A stretch of DNA of 64,000 bases from Piscinibacter sp. GTDB taxonomy: Bacteria; Pseudomonadota; Gammaproteobacteria; Burkholderiales; Burkholderiaceae_C. A program made the position numbers and the translations under genes. The stretch is from assembly GCA_016706565.1 (NCBI GenBank), contig JADJJI010000003.1, positions 186,001-250,000 of the forward strand, written 5' to 3'. This document shows, piece after piece, positions 54,411-63,285 of the stretch; positions within the stretch are counted from its first letter, which is position 1, and the number at the start of each line of letters is the position of its first letter. Below the pieces are notes generated by a model. The model ran no database searches. It had not been told where the DNA came from and saw nothing but the letters and a program-made list of their open reading frames with translations.

Positions 54411-54451
54411 TGCGCAAGCACATTGCGTGTCGGTTTCTCTAGACTCGCAAC
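54411..54451. promoter_or_regulatory. TTGCG/CGCAA repeat cluster between lrp and the polyamine genes
   Basis: A perfect palindrome TTGCGCAA (54411-54418) is followed by TTGCG (54424-54428) and an inverted CGCAA (54448-54452 region). TAGACT (54441-54446) is a possible -10 for the aminotransferase gene. Repeated half-sites at this spacing are what an Lrp-type octamer could bind. Confidence 0.45.
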
Positions 54452-54507
54452 GTGTCAGATCGCACACTCTGCCGGGAGTGCATCGACATCTCCAGGAGCC
54501 TGCCGCC

Positions 54508-55869
54508 ATGAACCAATCCATCGACCCTGCCGTGCTCTCGCTGCGCGACGAAGGCGCCGCCCACCCGCATGCGATGGATGCCTACTGGATGCCGTTCACC
54601 GCGAACCGCCAGTTCAAGAAGGCTCCGCGCCTGCTCGCCAAGGCCTCGGGCATGCACTTCTGGACGCCCGAGGGCCGCGAGGTGCTCGATGGCATCGCCG
54701 GCCTGTGGTGCGTGAACGCCGGCCACGCGCGGCCGCGCATCGTCAAGGCGATCGCCGAGCAGGCCGCCGAACTCGATTTCGCGCCGCCGTTCAACATGGC
54801 GCACCCGAAAGCTTTCGAGCTCGCCGAGCGCCTCGTGCAGCTCACGCCGCAGGGCCTGAACAAGGTGTTCTTCACCAACTCCGGCTCCGAGGCGGTCGAC
54901 ACCGCGCTGAAGATGGCCATCGCCTACCACCGTGCCCGCGGCGAAGGCACGCGCACCCGGCTGATCGGCCGCGAACGCGGCTACCACGGCGTCAACTTCG
55001 GCGGCATCTCGGTGGGCGGCATCGTCGGCAACCGCAAGCTCTTCGGGCCCATGCTCGGCGGCGTCGACCACATGCGCCACACCCACGACCTGGCGCGCAA
55101 TGCCTACTCGCGCGGCGTGCCCGAGCATGGCGCCGAGTTGGCCGACGACCTCGAGCGCCTCGTCGCGCTGCACGACGCCTCGACCATCGCCGCGGTGATC
55201 GTCGAGCCGGTGGCCGGCTCCACCGGCGTGCTGCTGCCGCCCCAGGGCTACCTGGAGCGGCTGCGCGAGATCTGCGACAAGCACGGCATCCTGCTCATCT
55301 TCGACGAGGTCATCACCGGCTTCGGCCGCCTGGGTTCGCCGTTCGCGGCGCAGCACTTCGGCGTGACGCCCGACCTGATGACCACCGCCAAGGGCATCAC
55401 CAACGGCTGCGTGCCGATGGGGGCGGTGTTCTGCAAGCAGCAGATCCACGACGTCTTCATGACCGGCCCGGAACACGCCATCGAGTTCACCCACGGCTAC
55501 ACCTACTCGGCGCACCCGCTGGCCTGCGCTGCGGCGCTGGGCACGCTGGACACCTATGCCGAAGAAGGCCTGCTGACGCGCGGCGCGCAGATGGCGCCGT
55601 ACTTCGAGAACGCGCTGCATTCGATGAAGGGTTCGCGGCACGTGATCGACGTGCGCAACATCGGCCTGGTCGGCGGCGTCGAGCTCGAACCGATTCCCGG
55701 CCAACCGGGCAAGCGTGCCTTCGACATCTTCCTCGAGTGCTGGGAGCGTGGCGTGCTGATCCGCACTACCGGCGACACCATCGCGATGTCGCCGCCGCTG
55801 ATCATCGAGAAGAGCCACATCGACCAGCTCGTCGGCACGCTGGCCGACGTGCTGAAGACGGCGGCCTGA
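54508..55869 (+). CDS. Class III omega-amino acid--pyruvate aminotransferase
   Basis: The 453-residue product is a PLP aminotransferase using omega-amino groups: Y-W-M-P-F-T-A-N-R near the start, T-N-S-G-S-E-A-V-D (about 130), I-F-D-E-V-I-T-G-F-G-R and the PLP lysine in T-T-A-K-G-I-T-N-G. It is closest in motifs to beta-alanine--pyruvate aminotransferases, which also take GABA and diamines. It is the first gene of the plus-strand polyamine cluster, divergent from the lrp gene. The ATG at 54508 has AGGAG about eleven bases upstream. It is a different gene from the spuC-like aminotransferase later in the cluster. Confidence 0.92.
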   Translation: MNQSIDPAVLSLRDEGAAHPHAMDAYWMPFTANRQFKKAPRLLAKASGMHFWTPEGREVLDGIAGLWCVNAGHARPRIVKAIAEQAAELDFAPPFNMAHPKAFELAERLVQLTPQGLNKVFFTNSGSEAVDTALKMAIAYHRARGEGTRTRLIGRERGYHGVNFGGISVGGIVGNRKLFGPMLGGVDHMRHTHDLARNAYSRGVPEHGAELADDLERLVALHDASTIAAVIVEPVAGSTGVLLPPQGYLERLREICDKHGILLIFDEVITGFGRLGSPFAAQHFGVTPDLMTTAKGITNGCVPMGAVFCKQQIHDVFMTGPEHAIEFTHGYTYSAHPLACAAALGTLDTYAEEGLLTRGAQMAPYFENALHSMKGSRHVIDVRNIGLVGGVELEPIPGQPGKRAFDIFLECWERGVLIRTTGDTIAMSPPLIIEKSHIDQLVGTLADVLKTAA

Positions 55870-55879
55870 TTCCTTCTCT

Positions 55880-57205
55880 ATGACCCTGCTGCAGACCGAC
55901 CTGGAACTGACGCGGAACTCCTACTACGCGGCGACGGCTCCGCGTCGGCAGCGTTTCCCCGTGCTGCAGGGTCATGTCGACGCCGATGTGGCCATCGTCG
56001 GCGGCGGGCTGGCCGGCCTGTCGGCCGCCATCGAGCTGGCCGATCGCGGCTACAGCGTGGCGCTGCTCGAAGCGCGCCAGGTCGGCTGGGGCGCCTCCGG
56101 CCGCAACGGCGGCCAGGCAATCGCCGGCCTCGCCTGCGATCAGTCGGTGATCGAGTCACAGCTCGGCCGCGAAGCCTCGCGCCGGGTGTGGGACATGACG
56201 CTCGAGTCGATCCGACTGATTGGCGAGCGTCGCGAGCGTTTCGGCATCGAATGCGACTGGCGCGACGGCTACCTCGGCCTGGCGGTCAACGAGCGCAAGG
56301 CGCGCGAGCTGCGCGAATGGCACGAGCTGATGCAGCGCGACTACGGCTATCGCACGACCTGGATCGCGCCGCAGGACATGCCGGGCTGGATCGCCAGCCC
56401 GCGTTTCCACAGCGGCATCCATGACCCGCTGGGCGGCCACCTCCACCCGCTCAAGTACAGCATGGGCATGGCCGGCGCCGCCGCCAGCCTCGGCGTGAAG
56501 GTCTTCGAGGAGTCCGGCGTCACCGAGATCGTGCCCGGCCGCATCGCCAAGGTGCGTACTGCGCAGGGCAGCGTGAACGCCTCGCACGTGCTGCTGGCCG
56601 GCAACGTCTACCTGCAAGGCGTCGCGCCGGTGCTCGAGAGCCGCGTCATGCCGGTCGGCACCTACATCGTCACCTCGGAAGCCATCGAGCCGGCGCTGGC
56701 CGCTTCGCTGATTCCGTCGGGTGCCGCCGCCTGCGACACCAACTTCGTGCTCGACTACTTCCGCCCGACACTCGACCACCGCATGCTCTATGGCGGCCGC
56801 GTCAGCTACAGCACCACCACACCGAGCAACCTCGCGGAAAGCATGCAGCGCCGCATGGCGCGCACCTTCCCGCAATTGCGCGACACCAAGGTCGAGTTCG
56901 CCTGGGGCGGCTTCGTCGACATCTCGATGAATCGCGCGCCGGATTTCGGCCGCCTGGCCGATCGCCTGCACGACAAGGGCGGGCCGGACTGGTCGAACGT
57001 CTACTACCTGCAGGGCTTCTCCGGCCATGGCCTGGCGCTCACCGGCCTGGCGGGCAAACTGGTGGCCGAGGCCATCGCGGGCGATGCCGAACGCTTCGAC
57101 ACCTTCGCGCGCATCCGTCATCGTTCCTTCCCCGGCGGCAAGCTGCTGCGCACGCCGGCGCTGGTGGCCGGCATGGCCTACTACCGTCTGAAGGATCTGC
57201 TGTGA
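55880..57205 (+). CDS. puuB: Gamma-glutamylputrescine oxidase-like FAD oxidoreductase
   Basis: The 441-residue product is a DAO-family flavoprotein: V-A-I-V-G-G-G-L-A-G-L-S-A-A (about 35-48, FAD), G-W-G-A-S-G-R-N-G-G-Q near 72-82, and G-F-S-G-H-G-L-A-L-T near the C-terminus. Motifs S-Y-Y-A-A-T-A near the start and the surrounding puuD and puuA genes indicate oxidation of gamma-glutamylputrescine to the aldehyde. The start is 10 bases after the aminotransferase stop, with only a weak ribosome site. The stop overlaps puuD by 4 bases. Confidence 0.9.
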   Translation: MTLLQTDLELTRNSYYAATAPRRQRFPVLQGHVDADVAIVGGGLAGLSAAIELADRGYSVALLEARQVGWGASGRNGGQAIAGLACDQSVIESQLGREASRRVWDMTLESIRLIGERRERFGIECDWRDGYLGLAVNERKARELREWHELMQRDYGYRTTWIAPQDMPGWIASPRFHSGIHDPLGGHLHPLKYSMGMAGAAASLGVKVFEESGVTEIVPGRIAKVRTAQGSVNASHVLLAGNVYLQGVAPVLESRVMPVGTYIVTSEAIEPALAASLIPSGAAACDTNFVLDYFRPTLDHRMLYGGRVSYSTTTPSNLAESMQRRMARTFPQLRDTKVEFAWGGFVDISMNRAPDFGRLADRLHDKGGPDWSNVYYLQGFSGHGLALTGLAGKLVAEAIAGDAERFDTFARIRHRSFPGGKLLRTPALVAGMAYYRLKDLL

Positions 57206-57990
57206 TCGCGCGTCGCTCCTCCAAACCCGTCGTGCTGGTGCCCTCGTGCAACCGGGTGCTGGGCCAGCACCCCTTCCACATCGCCGGGCGCAAGTACATC
57301 GAGGCGGTGCGCCTGGCCGGCGCGCTGCCGCTGATCGTGCCGGTGGCGCATGCGGACGAGATCGACGAACTGCTCGACCTGGCCGACGGCGTGCTGCTCA
57401 CCGGCTCGCCCTCGAACGTGCACCCGCGCCACTTCGGCGAGGACGTGCACGACACCAGCCTGCCGCTGGACACCGAGCGCGACGACTGGACGCTGCCGAT
57501 GATCCCGCGCGTCATCGAGCGCGGCATACCGCTGTTCGCCATCTGCCGCGGTTTCCAGGAAGCCAACGTCGCGCTGGGCGGCACGCTGCACCAGGCGGTG
57601 CACGAGGTCGAGGGCCAGCACGACCACCGCGGCGCCGGCGGCGCCCCCGACGCGCCGGCCGAACTGGTCTATGGCCTCGCGCACCCGGTGGACGTGCAGC
57701 CCGGCGGCGCGCTCGCCAAGATCCTGCCCGAGCCGCGCATCCAGGTGAACTCGGTGCATGGCCAGGGCGTGAACCGGCTCGCGCCGGGGCTGCGCATCGA
57801 GGCCCGCGCGCCCGATGGCCTCGTCGAGGCCTTCTCGGTCGAGCACGCGCAGGGGTTCAACCTGTGCGTGCAGTGGCATCCGGAATGGCAGGCCGCCACC
57901 AACCCGATCTCGGTACGTTTGTTGCGTGCCTTCGGGGATGCCTGCACTGCCTACCGCGACCGCCATCGCGCGCCTGAGCCACCGCGCTGA
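57202..57990 (+). CDS. puuD: Gamma-glutamyl-GABA hydrolase
   Basis: The 262-residue product is a class I glutamine amidotransferase-like peptidase (C26). It shows the nucleophile in I-C-R-G-F-Q-E (Cys115) and the W-H-P-E-W pair (His226, Glu228), plus N-S-x-H-G-Q-G near 183-189. PuuD hydrolyses gamma-glutamyl-GABA to GABA and glutamate, the last step of the glutamylated putrescine route. It starts with a GTG that shares GTGA with the puuB stop, so translation is coupled. Length is normal for the family. Confidence 0.94.
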   Translation: MIARRSSKPVVLVPSCNRVLGQHPFHIAGRKYIEAVRLAGALPLIVPVAHADEIDELLDLADGVLLTGSPSNVHPRHFGEDVHDTSLPLDTERDDWTLPMIPRVIERGIPLFAICRGFQEANVALGGTLHQAVHEVEGQHDHRGAGGAPDAPAELVYGLAHPVDVQPGGALAKILPEPRIQVNSVHGQGVNRLAPGLRIEARAPDGLVEAFSVEHAQGFNLCVQWHPEWQAATNPISVRLLRAFGDACTAYRDRHRAPEPPR

Positions 57991-58094
57991 CGCGCGCACG
58001 GCGCACCGGCGCCCTCCCGCATCGGCGGGATCGATCCCGCGCACCGACAGCCCCGCCCAGTGCGGCCCGGTGTGCTCCAACTCTCAGGTGACTC

Positions 58095-59462
58095 ATGGTT
58101 GACAAAAGCAACTTCGGCTTTGCCGAACTCGAACAGTGGCTCAATGAACGGCGCGTGACGGAGATCGAGTGCCTCGTGCCCGACCTCACCGGCGTGGCGC
58201 GCGGCAAGATCCTGCCGCGCGAGAAATTCACCGAAGACCGTGGCATGCGGCTGCCGGAGGCCATCGTCGCCATCGGCGTGACCGGTGAATTCCCCGAGGA
58301 AGGCCCGTACTACGACGTGATCCATGCGACCGACCGCGACATGCACCTGCGCCCCGACCCGAGCACGGTGCGCATCGTGCCCTGGGCCACCGACCCGACC
58401 GCGCAAGTGCTCCACGACTGCTTCGACCGCGACGGCAAGCTGATCCCGTACGCGCCGCGCTCGGTGCTGCGCCGCATCTGCGACCTCTACGATGCCGAAG
58501 GCTGGAGCCCGGTGGTCGCGCCCGAGCTCGAGTTCTACCTGGTCGAGCGCAACACCGACCCGAACACGCCGCTGCGCCCGCCGCGCGGCCGCAGCGGCCG
58601 GGCCGAGACCTCGCGCCAGGCCTACTCGATCGACGCGGTGAACGAGTTCGACCCGCTGTTCGAGGACATCTACGCCTATTGCGAGCAGATGGAGCTGAAC
58701 GTCGACACGCTGATCCACGAAGTCGGCGCCGGCCAGATGGAGATCAACTTCTTCCACGACCACCCGCTGGGCCTGGCCGACGAGGTGTTCTTCTTCAAGC
58801 GCACGATCCGCGAGACGGCGCTGCGCCACGAGATGTTCGCCACCTTCATGGCCAAGCCGATGGCCGGCGAACCCGGCAGCGCGATGCACGTGCACCAGAG
58901 CATCGTCGACAAGATCACCGGCAAGAACATCTTCAGCAACGCCGACGGCTCGCCCAGCAAGGAGTTCTACTGGTACATCGGCGGGCTGCAGAAGTACACG
59001 CCGGCGGCGATGGCGCTGTTCGCGCCCTACGTCAACTCGTACCGGCGGCTGTCGCGTTCGATGTCGGCGCCGATCAACATCCAGTGGGGCACGGACAACC
59101 GCACCGTCGGCATCCGCTCGCCGGTGGCTTCGCCGGCCGCGCGCCGCATCGAGAACCGCGTCATCGGTGCCGACGCCAACCCCTACGTGGCGCTGGCCGC
59201 CACGCTGGCCTGCGGCTACCTCGGCATGAAGAACCGCATCGAGCCCACGCCCGAGTGCAAGGGCGACGCCTATCTGTCCGAGTACCAGCTGCCGCGCTCG
59301 CTGAGCGAGGCGCTGGGCTGGCTGGCCGACGAGAAGGACCTGCACGACGTGCTCGGCAAGGAGTTCATCACCGTGTACTCGGAGATCAAGGAGATCGAGT
59401 TCGACGAGTTCATGAAGGTGATCTCGCCGTGGGAGCGCGAGCACCTGCTGCTGCACGTCTGA
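58095..59462 (+). CDS. puuA: Gamma-glutamylputrescine synthetase (glutamine synthetase family)
   Basis: The 455-residue product is a glutamine synthetase fold: C-L-V-P-D-L-T-G-V-A-R-G-K near the start, A-P-E-L-E-F-Y-L-V, H-E-V-G-A-G-Q-M-E-I-N-F (metal and substrate Glu residues), G-S-A-M-H-V-H-Q-S and N-R-T-V-G-I-R. It lacks the GlnA adenylylation tyrosine region and sits with puuB and puuD, so ligation of glutamate to putrescine or another amine is likely. AGGTGA precedes the ATG at 58095. The 104-base gap from puuD contains no gene. Confidence 0.92.
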   Translation: MVDKSNFGFAELEQWLNERRVTEIECLVPDLTGVARGKILPREKFTEDRGMRLPEAIVAIGVTGEFPEEGPYYDVIHATDRDMHLRPDPSTVRIVPWATDPTAQVLHDCFDRDGKLIPYAPRSVLRRICDLYDAEGWSPVVAPELEFYLVERNTDPNTPLRPPRGRSGRAETSRQAYSIDAVNEFDPLFEDIYAYCEQMELNVDTLIHEVGAGQMEINFFHDHPLGLADEVFFFKRTIRETALRHEMFATFMAKPMAGEPGSAMHVHQSIVDKITGKNIFSNADGSPSKEFYWYIGGLQKYTPAAMALFAPYVNSYRRLSRSMSAPINIQWGTDNRTVGIRSPVASPAARRIENRVIGADANPYVALAATLACGYLGMKNRIEPTPECKGDAYLSEYQLPRSLSEALGWLADEKDLHDVLGKEFITVYSEIKEIEFDEFMKVISPWEREHLLLHV

Positions 59463-59487
59463 AGCAAGCACGAGACTGGAGAACGAC

Positions 59488-60885
59488 ATGAATGCCGTCC
59501 TGAACACCCCGCCCGCCCGCACCACCGCCGAGTGGCAGGCCGCCGACTCGGCGCATTACCTGCACCCCTTCACCGACTTCAAGGGCCTGGCGAACAAGGG
59601 CTCGCGCGTCATCACGAAGGCCGACAACATCTACCTCTGGGACAGCGAGGGCAAGAAGATCCTCGACGCCATGTCCGGCCTGTGGTGCGTGAACGTCGGC
59701 TACGGCCGGCAGGAGCTGGTCGATGCCGCGACGCGGCAGCTCCAGGAGCTGCCCTTCTACAACAGCTTCTTCCAGACCGCGACGCCACCGGCCATCGAGC
59801 TCGCCGAGCTGCTCGCCGAGGTGACACCGCGGCAGTTCCAGCACGTCTTCTATTCGGGCTCGGGTTCCGAGGGCAACGACACGGTGGTGCGCATGGTGCG
59901 CCGCTACTGGGACGTGCTCGGCCAGCCGCAGCGCAAGGTCATCATCAGCCGCAAGAACGCGTATCACGGCTCGACGATGGCCGGCGCTTCGCTCGGCGGC
60001 ATGAGCGGCATGCACGAACAAGGGGGCCTGCCGATCCCCGATATCGTGCACATCGAGCAGCCGTTCTGGTTCGAACTGGGGCGTGACCTGTCGCGCGATG
60101 CCTTCGGCCTGAAGGCCGCGGGCTGGCTGGAAGCGAAGATCCTCGAACTCGGCGCCGACCGCGTCGCCGCCTTCATCGGCGAGCCGATCCAGGGTGCCGG
60201 CGGCGTGATCGTGCCGCCCGACACCTACTGGCCCGAGATCCAGCGCATCTGCGACAAGTACGGCATCCTGCTCGTCTCCGACGAGGTCATCACCGGCTTC
60301 GGCCGCACCGGGCAATGGTTCGGCTGCGAGCGCATGGGCAGCAAACCCGACCTGATGACCTTCGCCAAGGGCGTGACCTCGGGATACATCCCGCTGGGCG
60401 GCGTGATGGTCGGCGAGCGCATCGCGCGCGTGCTGATCGACCAGGGCGGAGAGTTCAACCACGGCTACACCTACTCGGGCCACCCGGTGGCCTGCGCTGT
60501 GGCCATCGCCAACATCCGGCTGATCCAGCGCGAAGGCCTGGTCGAGCGCGTGCGCGAGGACGTCGGCCCCTACCTCGCCCAGCGTTTCGCCGAGTTCGCC
60601 GGGCATCCGCTGGTCGGCGAGGTTCAGACCTGCGGCCTGATGGGCGCGCTGCAACTCGTCAAGGACAAGGCCTCCGGCGCCAGCTTCGACGGCGCGCTCG
60701 AGGTCGGCATGGTCTGCCGTGGCCACTGCTTCGGCAACGGCCTGATCATGCGTGCCGTGGGCGACCGCATGATCATCGCGCCGCCGCTGGTCATCACGCG
60801 CGCGCAGATCGACGAGATGGCGGGCCTCATCCGCCGCTGCCTCGACCTGACGCTGGCCGACGTGAAGGCCAGGGGCTGGATGTGA
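59488..60885 (+). CDS. spuC: Putrescine (polyamine)--pyruvate aminotransferase
   Basis: The 465-residue product is a second class III aminotransferase: H-Y-L-H-P-F-T-D-F-K near residue 20, S-G-S-G-S-E-G-N-D-T (about 125), L-V-S-D-E-V-I-T-G-F-G-R-T-G and PLP lysine in T-F-A-K-G-V-T-S-G. It matches SpuC-type enzymes that transaminate putrescine, spermidine or cadaverine with pyruvate. It follows puuA by 25 bases with GGAG before the ATG. Two routes to GABA, glutamylated and direct, therefore sit in one cluster. Confidence 0.92.
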   Translation: MNAVLNTPPARTTAEWQAADSAHYLHPFTDFKGLANKGSRVITKADNIYLWDSEGKKILDAMSGLWCVNVGYGRQELVDAATRQLQELPFYNSFFQTATPPAIELAELLAEVTPRQFQHVFYSGSGSEGNDTVVRMVRRYWDVLGQPQRKVIISRKNAYHGSTMAGASLGGMSGMHEQGGLPIPDIVHIEQPFWFELGRDLSRDAFGLKAAGWLEAKILELGADRVAAFIGEPIQGAGGVIVPPDTYWPEIQRICDKYGILLVSDEVITGFGRTGQWFGCERMGSKPDLMTFAKGVTSGYIPLGGVMVGERIARVLIDQGGEFNHGYTYSGHPVACAVAIANIRLIQREGLVERVREDVGPYLAQRFAEFAGHPLVGEVQTCGLMGALQLVKDKASGASFDGALEVGMVCRGHCFGNGLIMRAVGDRMIIAPPLVITRAQIDEMAGLIRRCLDLTLADVKARGWM

Positions 60886-60903
60886 CGTCGGCCGCCTGCA
60901 ACG

Positions 60904-60918
60904 TGGCACGGGGTTTGC
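60904..60918 (+). promoter_or_regulatory. Sigma-54 (RpoN) promoter for potFGH
   Basis: TGGCACG (60904-60910), four bases, TTGC (60915-60918) reproduces the sigma-54 consensus TGGCACG-N4-TTGC, with GG and GC elements at the required spacing. Transcription would begin near 60930 and give potF a leader of about 90 bases. An inverted repeat GCACGG/CCGTGC (60906-60911 and 60927-60932) overlaps it. The enhancer site was not found. Confidence 0.75.
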
Positions 60919-61018
60919 CTCTAGCACCGTGCGCGGCCCGCTCGCTAGACTGCCCGAGAACTTGATCCCGCTACTGTCTCTAGACCTCGCACAAACCTCG
61001 ACACGAAGGAAGTCCACC

Positions 61019-62143
61019 ATGAAACGGATGATCGGCACCCTCAGTTCACTGACCACGGCCGCGCTGGCCGCCACGGCCTTGCTGTGGGGGCCGCCGGCCG
61101 CGGCGCAGGAAGAAGAGAAGGTGCTGAACGTCTACAACTGGTCCGACTACATCGCCGAAGACACGCTGAAGACCTTCGAGAAGGAAACCGGCATCAAGGT
61201 CCGCTACGACAACTTCGACAACAACGAGATCGTCCATGCCAAGCTGGTGGCCGGCAAGACGGGCTACGACGTGGTCGTGCCCTCGTCGTACTGGGCCAAG
61301 ATCCAGGCCGACGGCGGCCTGCTGATGAAGCTCGACAAGGCCAAGATCCCGAACCTGAAGCACCTCGACCCGTCGCTTCAGGAGCAGCTCGCAAAGCTCG
61401 ACCCGGGCAACCAGTTCCAGGTCAACTGGCTGTGGGGCTACACCACCGTGGGCATCAATGTCGACAAGGTCAAGGCCGCGCTGGGCACCACGCCCATGCC
61501 CGACAACGTCTGGGATCTGGTCTTCAAGCCCGAGTACATCTCCAAGCTCAAGGGCTGCGGCGTGAGCTTCCTCGACTCCGCCACCGAGGTGATCCCGGCC
61601 GCGCTGCACTACCTGGGCAAGCCGGCCTACTCGAAGAGCCAGGCCGACTACGCCGGCGTGGGCCCGCTGCTCAAGTCGATTCGCCCGCACGTGACGCTGT
61701 TCAGCTCCTCGGGCTACATCAACGACATGGCCAACGGCTCGATCTGCCTGGCGCTGGGCTGGTCCGGCGACATCAACATCGCGCGCCAGCGCGCCATCGA
61801 CGGCAAGACCGGGCAGAAGATCGAGGCCTTGATCCCGAAGACCGGCGGCGTGCTGTTCTTCGACGTGATGGTGATCCCGGCCGACGCGCCGCACCCGGGC
61901 AACGCGCACAAGTTCATCGATTTCATCCTGCGCCCGGAAGTGCACGCCAGCCTGACCAACAAGGTCTTCTACGCCAACCCGAACCTGGCCTCGAAGAAGT
62001 TCATCAAGCCCGAGGTGGCGGGCAACCCGTCGGTATTCCCTGGCGCGGACGACATGAAGAAGATGCAGGCCCCGGACGCTCTGTCCAACGACATCCGCCG
62101 CACCATGACGCGGCTGTACACCAGCTTCAAGACCGGGCTGTGA
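61019..62143 (+). CDS. potF: Putrescine/spermidine ABC transporter, periplasmic binding protein
   Basis: The 374-residue product has a signal peptide (cut near residue 29, A-A-A) and a PotD/PotF-type binding domain: V-L-N-V-Y-N-W-S-D-Y-I at the mature start, Y-D-V-V-V-P-S-S-Y, W-L-W-G-Y-T-T-V-G-I-N and L-G-W-S-G-D. Trp and Asp residues of this kind line the amine pocket in PotF. AAGGAAG precedes the ATG at 61019. It is the first gene of potFGH behind the sigma-54 promoter, 133 bases after spuC, and is followed by potG after 22 bases. Confidence 0.95.
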   Translation: MKRMIGTLSSLTTAALAATALLWGPPAAAQEEEKVLNVYNWSDYIAEDTLKTFEKETGIKVRYDNFDNNEIVHAKLVAGKTGYDVVVPSSYWAKIQADGGLLMKLDKAKIPNLKHLDPSLQEQLAKLDPGNQFQVNWLWGYTTVGINVDKVKAALGTTPMPDNVWDLVFKPEYISKLKGCGVSFLDSATEVIPAALHYLGKPAYSKSQADYAGVGPLLKSIRPHVTLFSSSGYINDMANGSICLALGWSGDINIARQRAIDGKTGQKIEALIPKTGGVLFFDVMVIPADAPHPGNAHKFIDFILRPEVHASLTNKVFYANPNLASKKFIKPEVAGNPSVFPGADDMKKMQAPDALSNDIRRTMTRLYTSFKTGL

Positions 62144-62165
62144 GCGGCGCTCACCAGGAGGCAAC

Positions 62166-63278
62166 ATGAGCGCCACACCGCCCGCCTTTCTGCAGATCAA
62201 GGACGTGGTGAAGGACTTCGGCGGCGGCGCCGTCGCGGTCAACCACGTCAGCCTCGAGATCACCAAGGGCGAGATCTTCGCGCTGCTGGGCTCATCGGGC
62301 TGCGGCAAGACGACCTTGCTGCGCATGCTGGCGGGCTTCGAGACGCCCACCGCGGGGCAAATCCTGCTCAACGGCCAGGACCTGGCCAACATCCCGACCT
62401 ACGACAAGCCGATCAACATGATGTTCCAGAGCTACGCGCTCTTCCCGCACCTCACGGTGTGGGAGAACATCGCCTTCGGCCTGCGGCGCGAGGGCATGGC
62501 CCAGGACAAGATCACCGAGCGTGTCGAGGCCATGCTCAAGCTGGTGCAGCTGGGCAAGTTCGCCAAGCGCAAGCCGCACCAGCTCTCCGGCGGCCAGCAG
62601 CAGCGCGTGGCGCTGGCGCGCAGCCTGGCCAAGCGGCCGCAGCTGCTGCTGCTCGACGAGCCGCTGGGCGCGCTCGACAAGAAGCTGCGCGAAGAGACGC
62701 AGATCGAGCTGGTCAACATCATCGAGGAGGTCGGCGTGACCTGCGTGATGGTCACGCACGACCAGGAAGAGGCCATGACCATGGCCTCGCGCATCGCCAT
62801 CATGAGCGAGGGCAAGGTGCTGCAGGTGGGTGCGCCGGCCGACATCTACGAGACACCAGCCACCCGCTTCGTGGCCGACTTCATCGGCAACGTCAACCTG
62901 ATGGACGGCACGCTCGCCGAGGACGAGGCCGACCACTGCGTGATCGACTGCCAGGACATCAAGCACTACGTCGGCCACGGCATCACCGGCACGGCCGGCA
63001 TGCCGGTGACGGTGGCGGTCCGGCCGGAGAAGATCCACCTGTCGCCGCACGCGCCGTCCGATGAAGACCTCGCCGCCGGTTTCAACCGCGCCAAAGGGGT
63101 GGTGAAGAACCTGTCGTACTTCGGCAGCTTCACCGTCTATCACCTCGAGCTGCCCAGCGGCCGCATGCTGAAGATCAGCCAGAACAACACCCAGCGCCAC
63201 CGCGAGCACGAGCTGACCTGGGGCAGCGAAGCCTGGGCGCATTGGTCGCGCCAGTCGCAAGTGGTGCTGACGCAGTGA
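62166..63278 (+). CDS. potG: Putrescine/spermidine ABC transporter ATP-binding protein
   Basis: The 370-residue product is an ABC ATPase with Walker [10 protein letters not shown] (42-50), Q-loop F-Q-S-Y-A-L-F-P-H (87-95), signature L-S-G-G-Q (140-144), Walker B L-L-L-L-D-E-P (160-166) and switch His in T-H-D. The C-terminal TOBE/OB domain (about 240-370) is typical of PotA/PotG and PotG-like spermidine importers. A strong AGGAGG lies before the ATG. It ends seven bases before potH. Confidence 0.96.
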   Translation: MSATPPAFLQIKDVVKDFGGGAVAVNHVSLEITKGEIFALLGSSGCGKTTLLRMLAGFETPTAGQILLNGQDLANIPTYDKPINMMFQSYALFPHLTVWENIAFGLRREGMAQDKITERVEAMLKLVQLGKFAKRKPHQLSGGQQQRVALARSLAKRPQLLLLDEPLGALDKKLREETQIELVNIIEEVGVTCVMVTHDQEEAMTMASRIAIMSEGKVLQVGAPADIYETPATRFVADFIGNVNLMDGTLAEDEADHCVIDCQDIKHYVGHGITGTAGMPVTVAVRPEKIHLSPHAPSDEDLAAGFNRAKGVVKNLSYFGSFTVYHLELPSGRMLKISQNNTQRHREHELTWGSEAWAHWSRQSQVVLTQ

Positions 63279-63285
63279 GCCGGTC

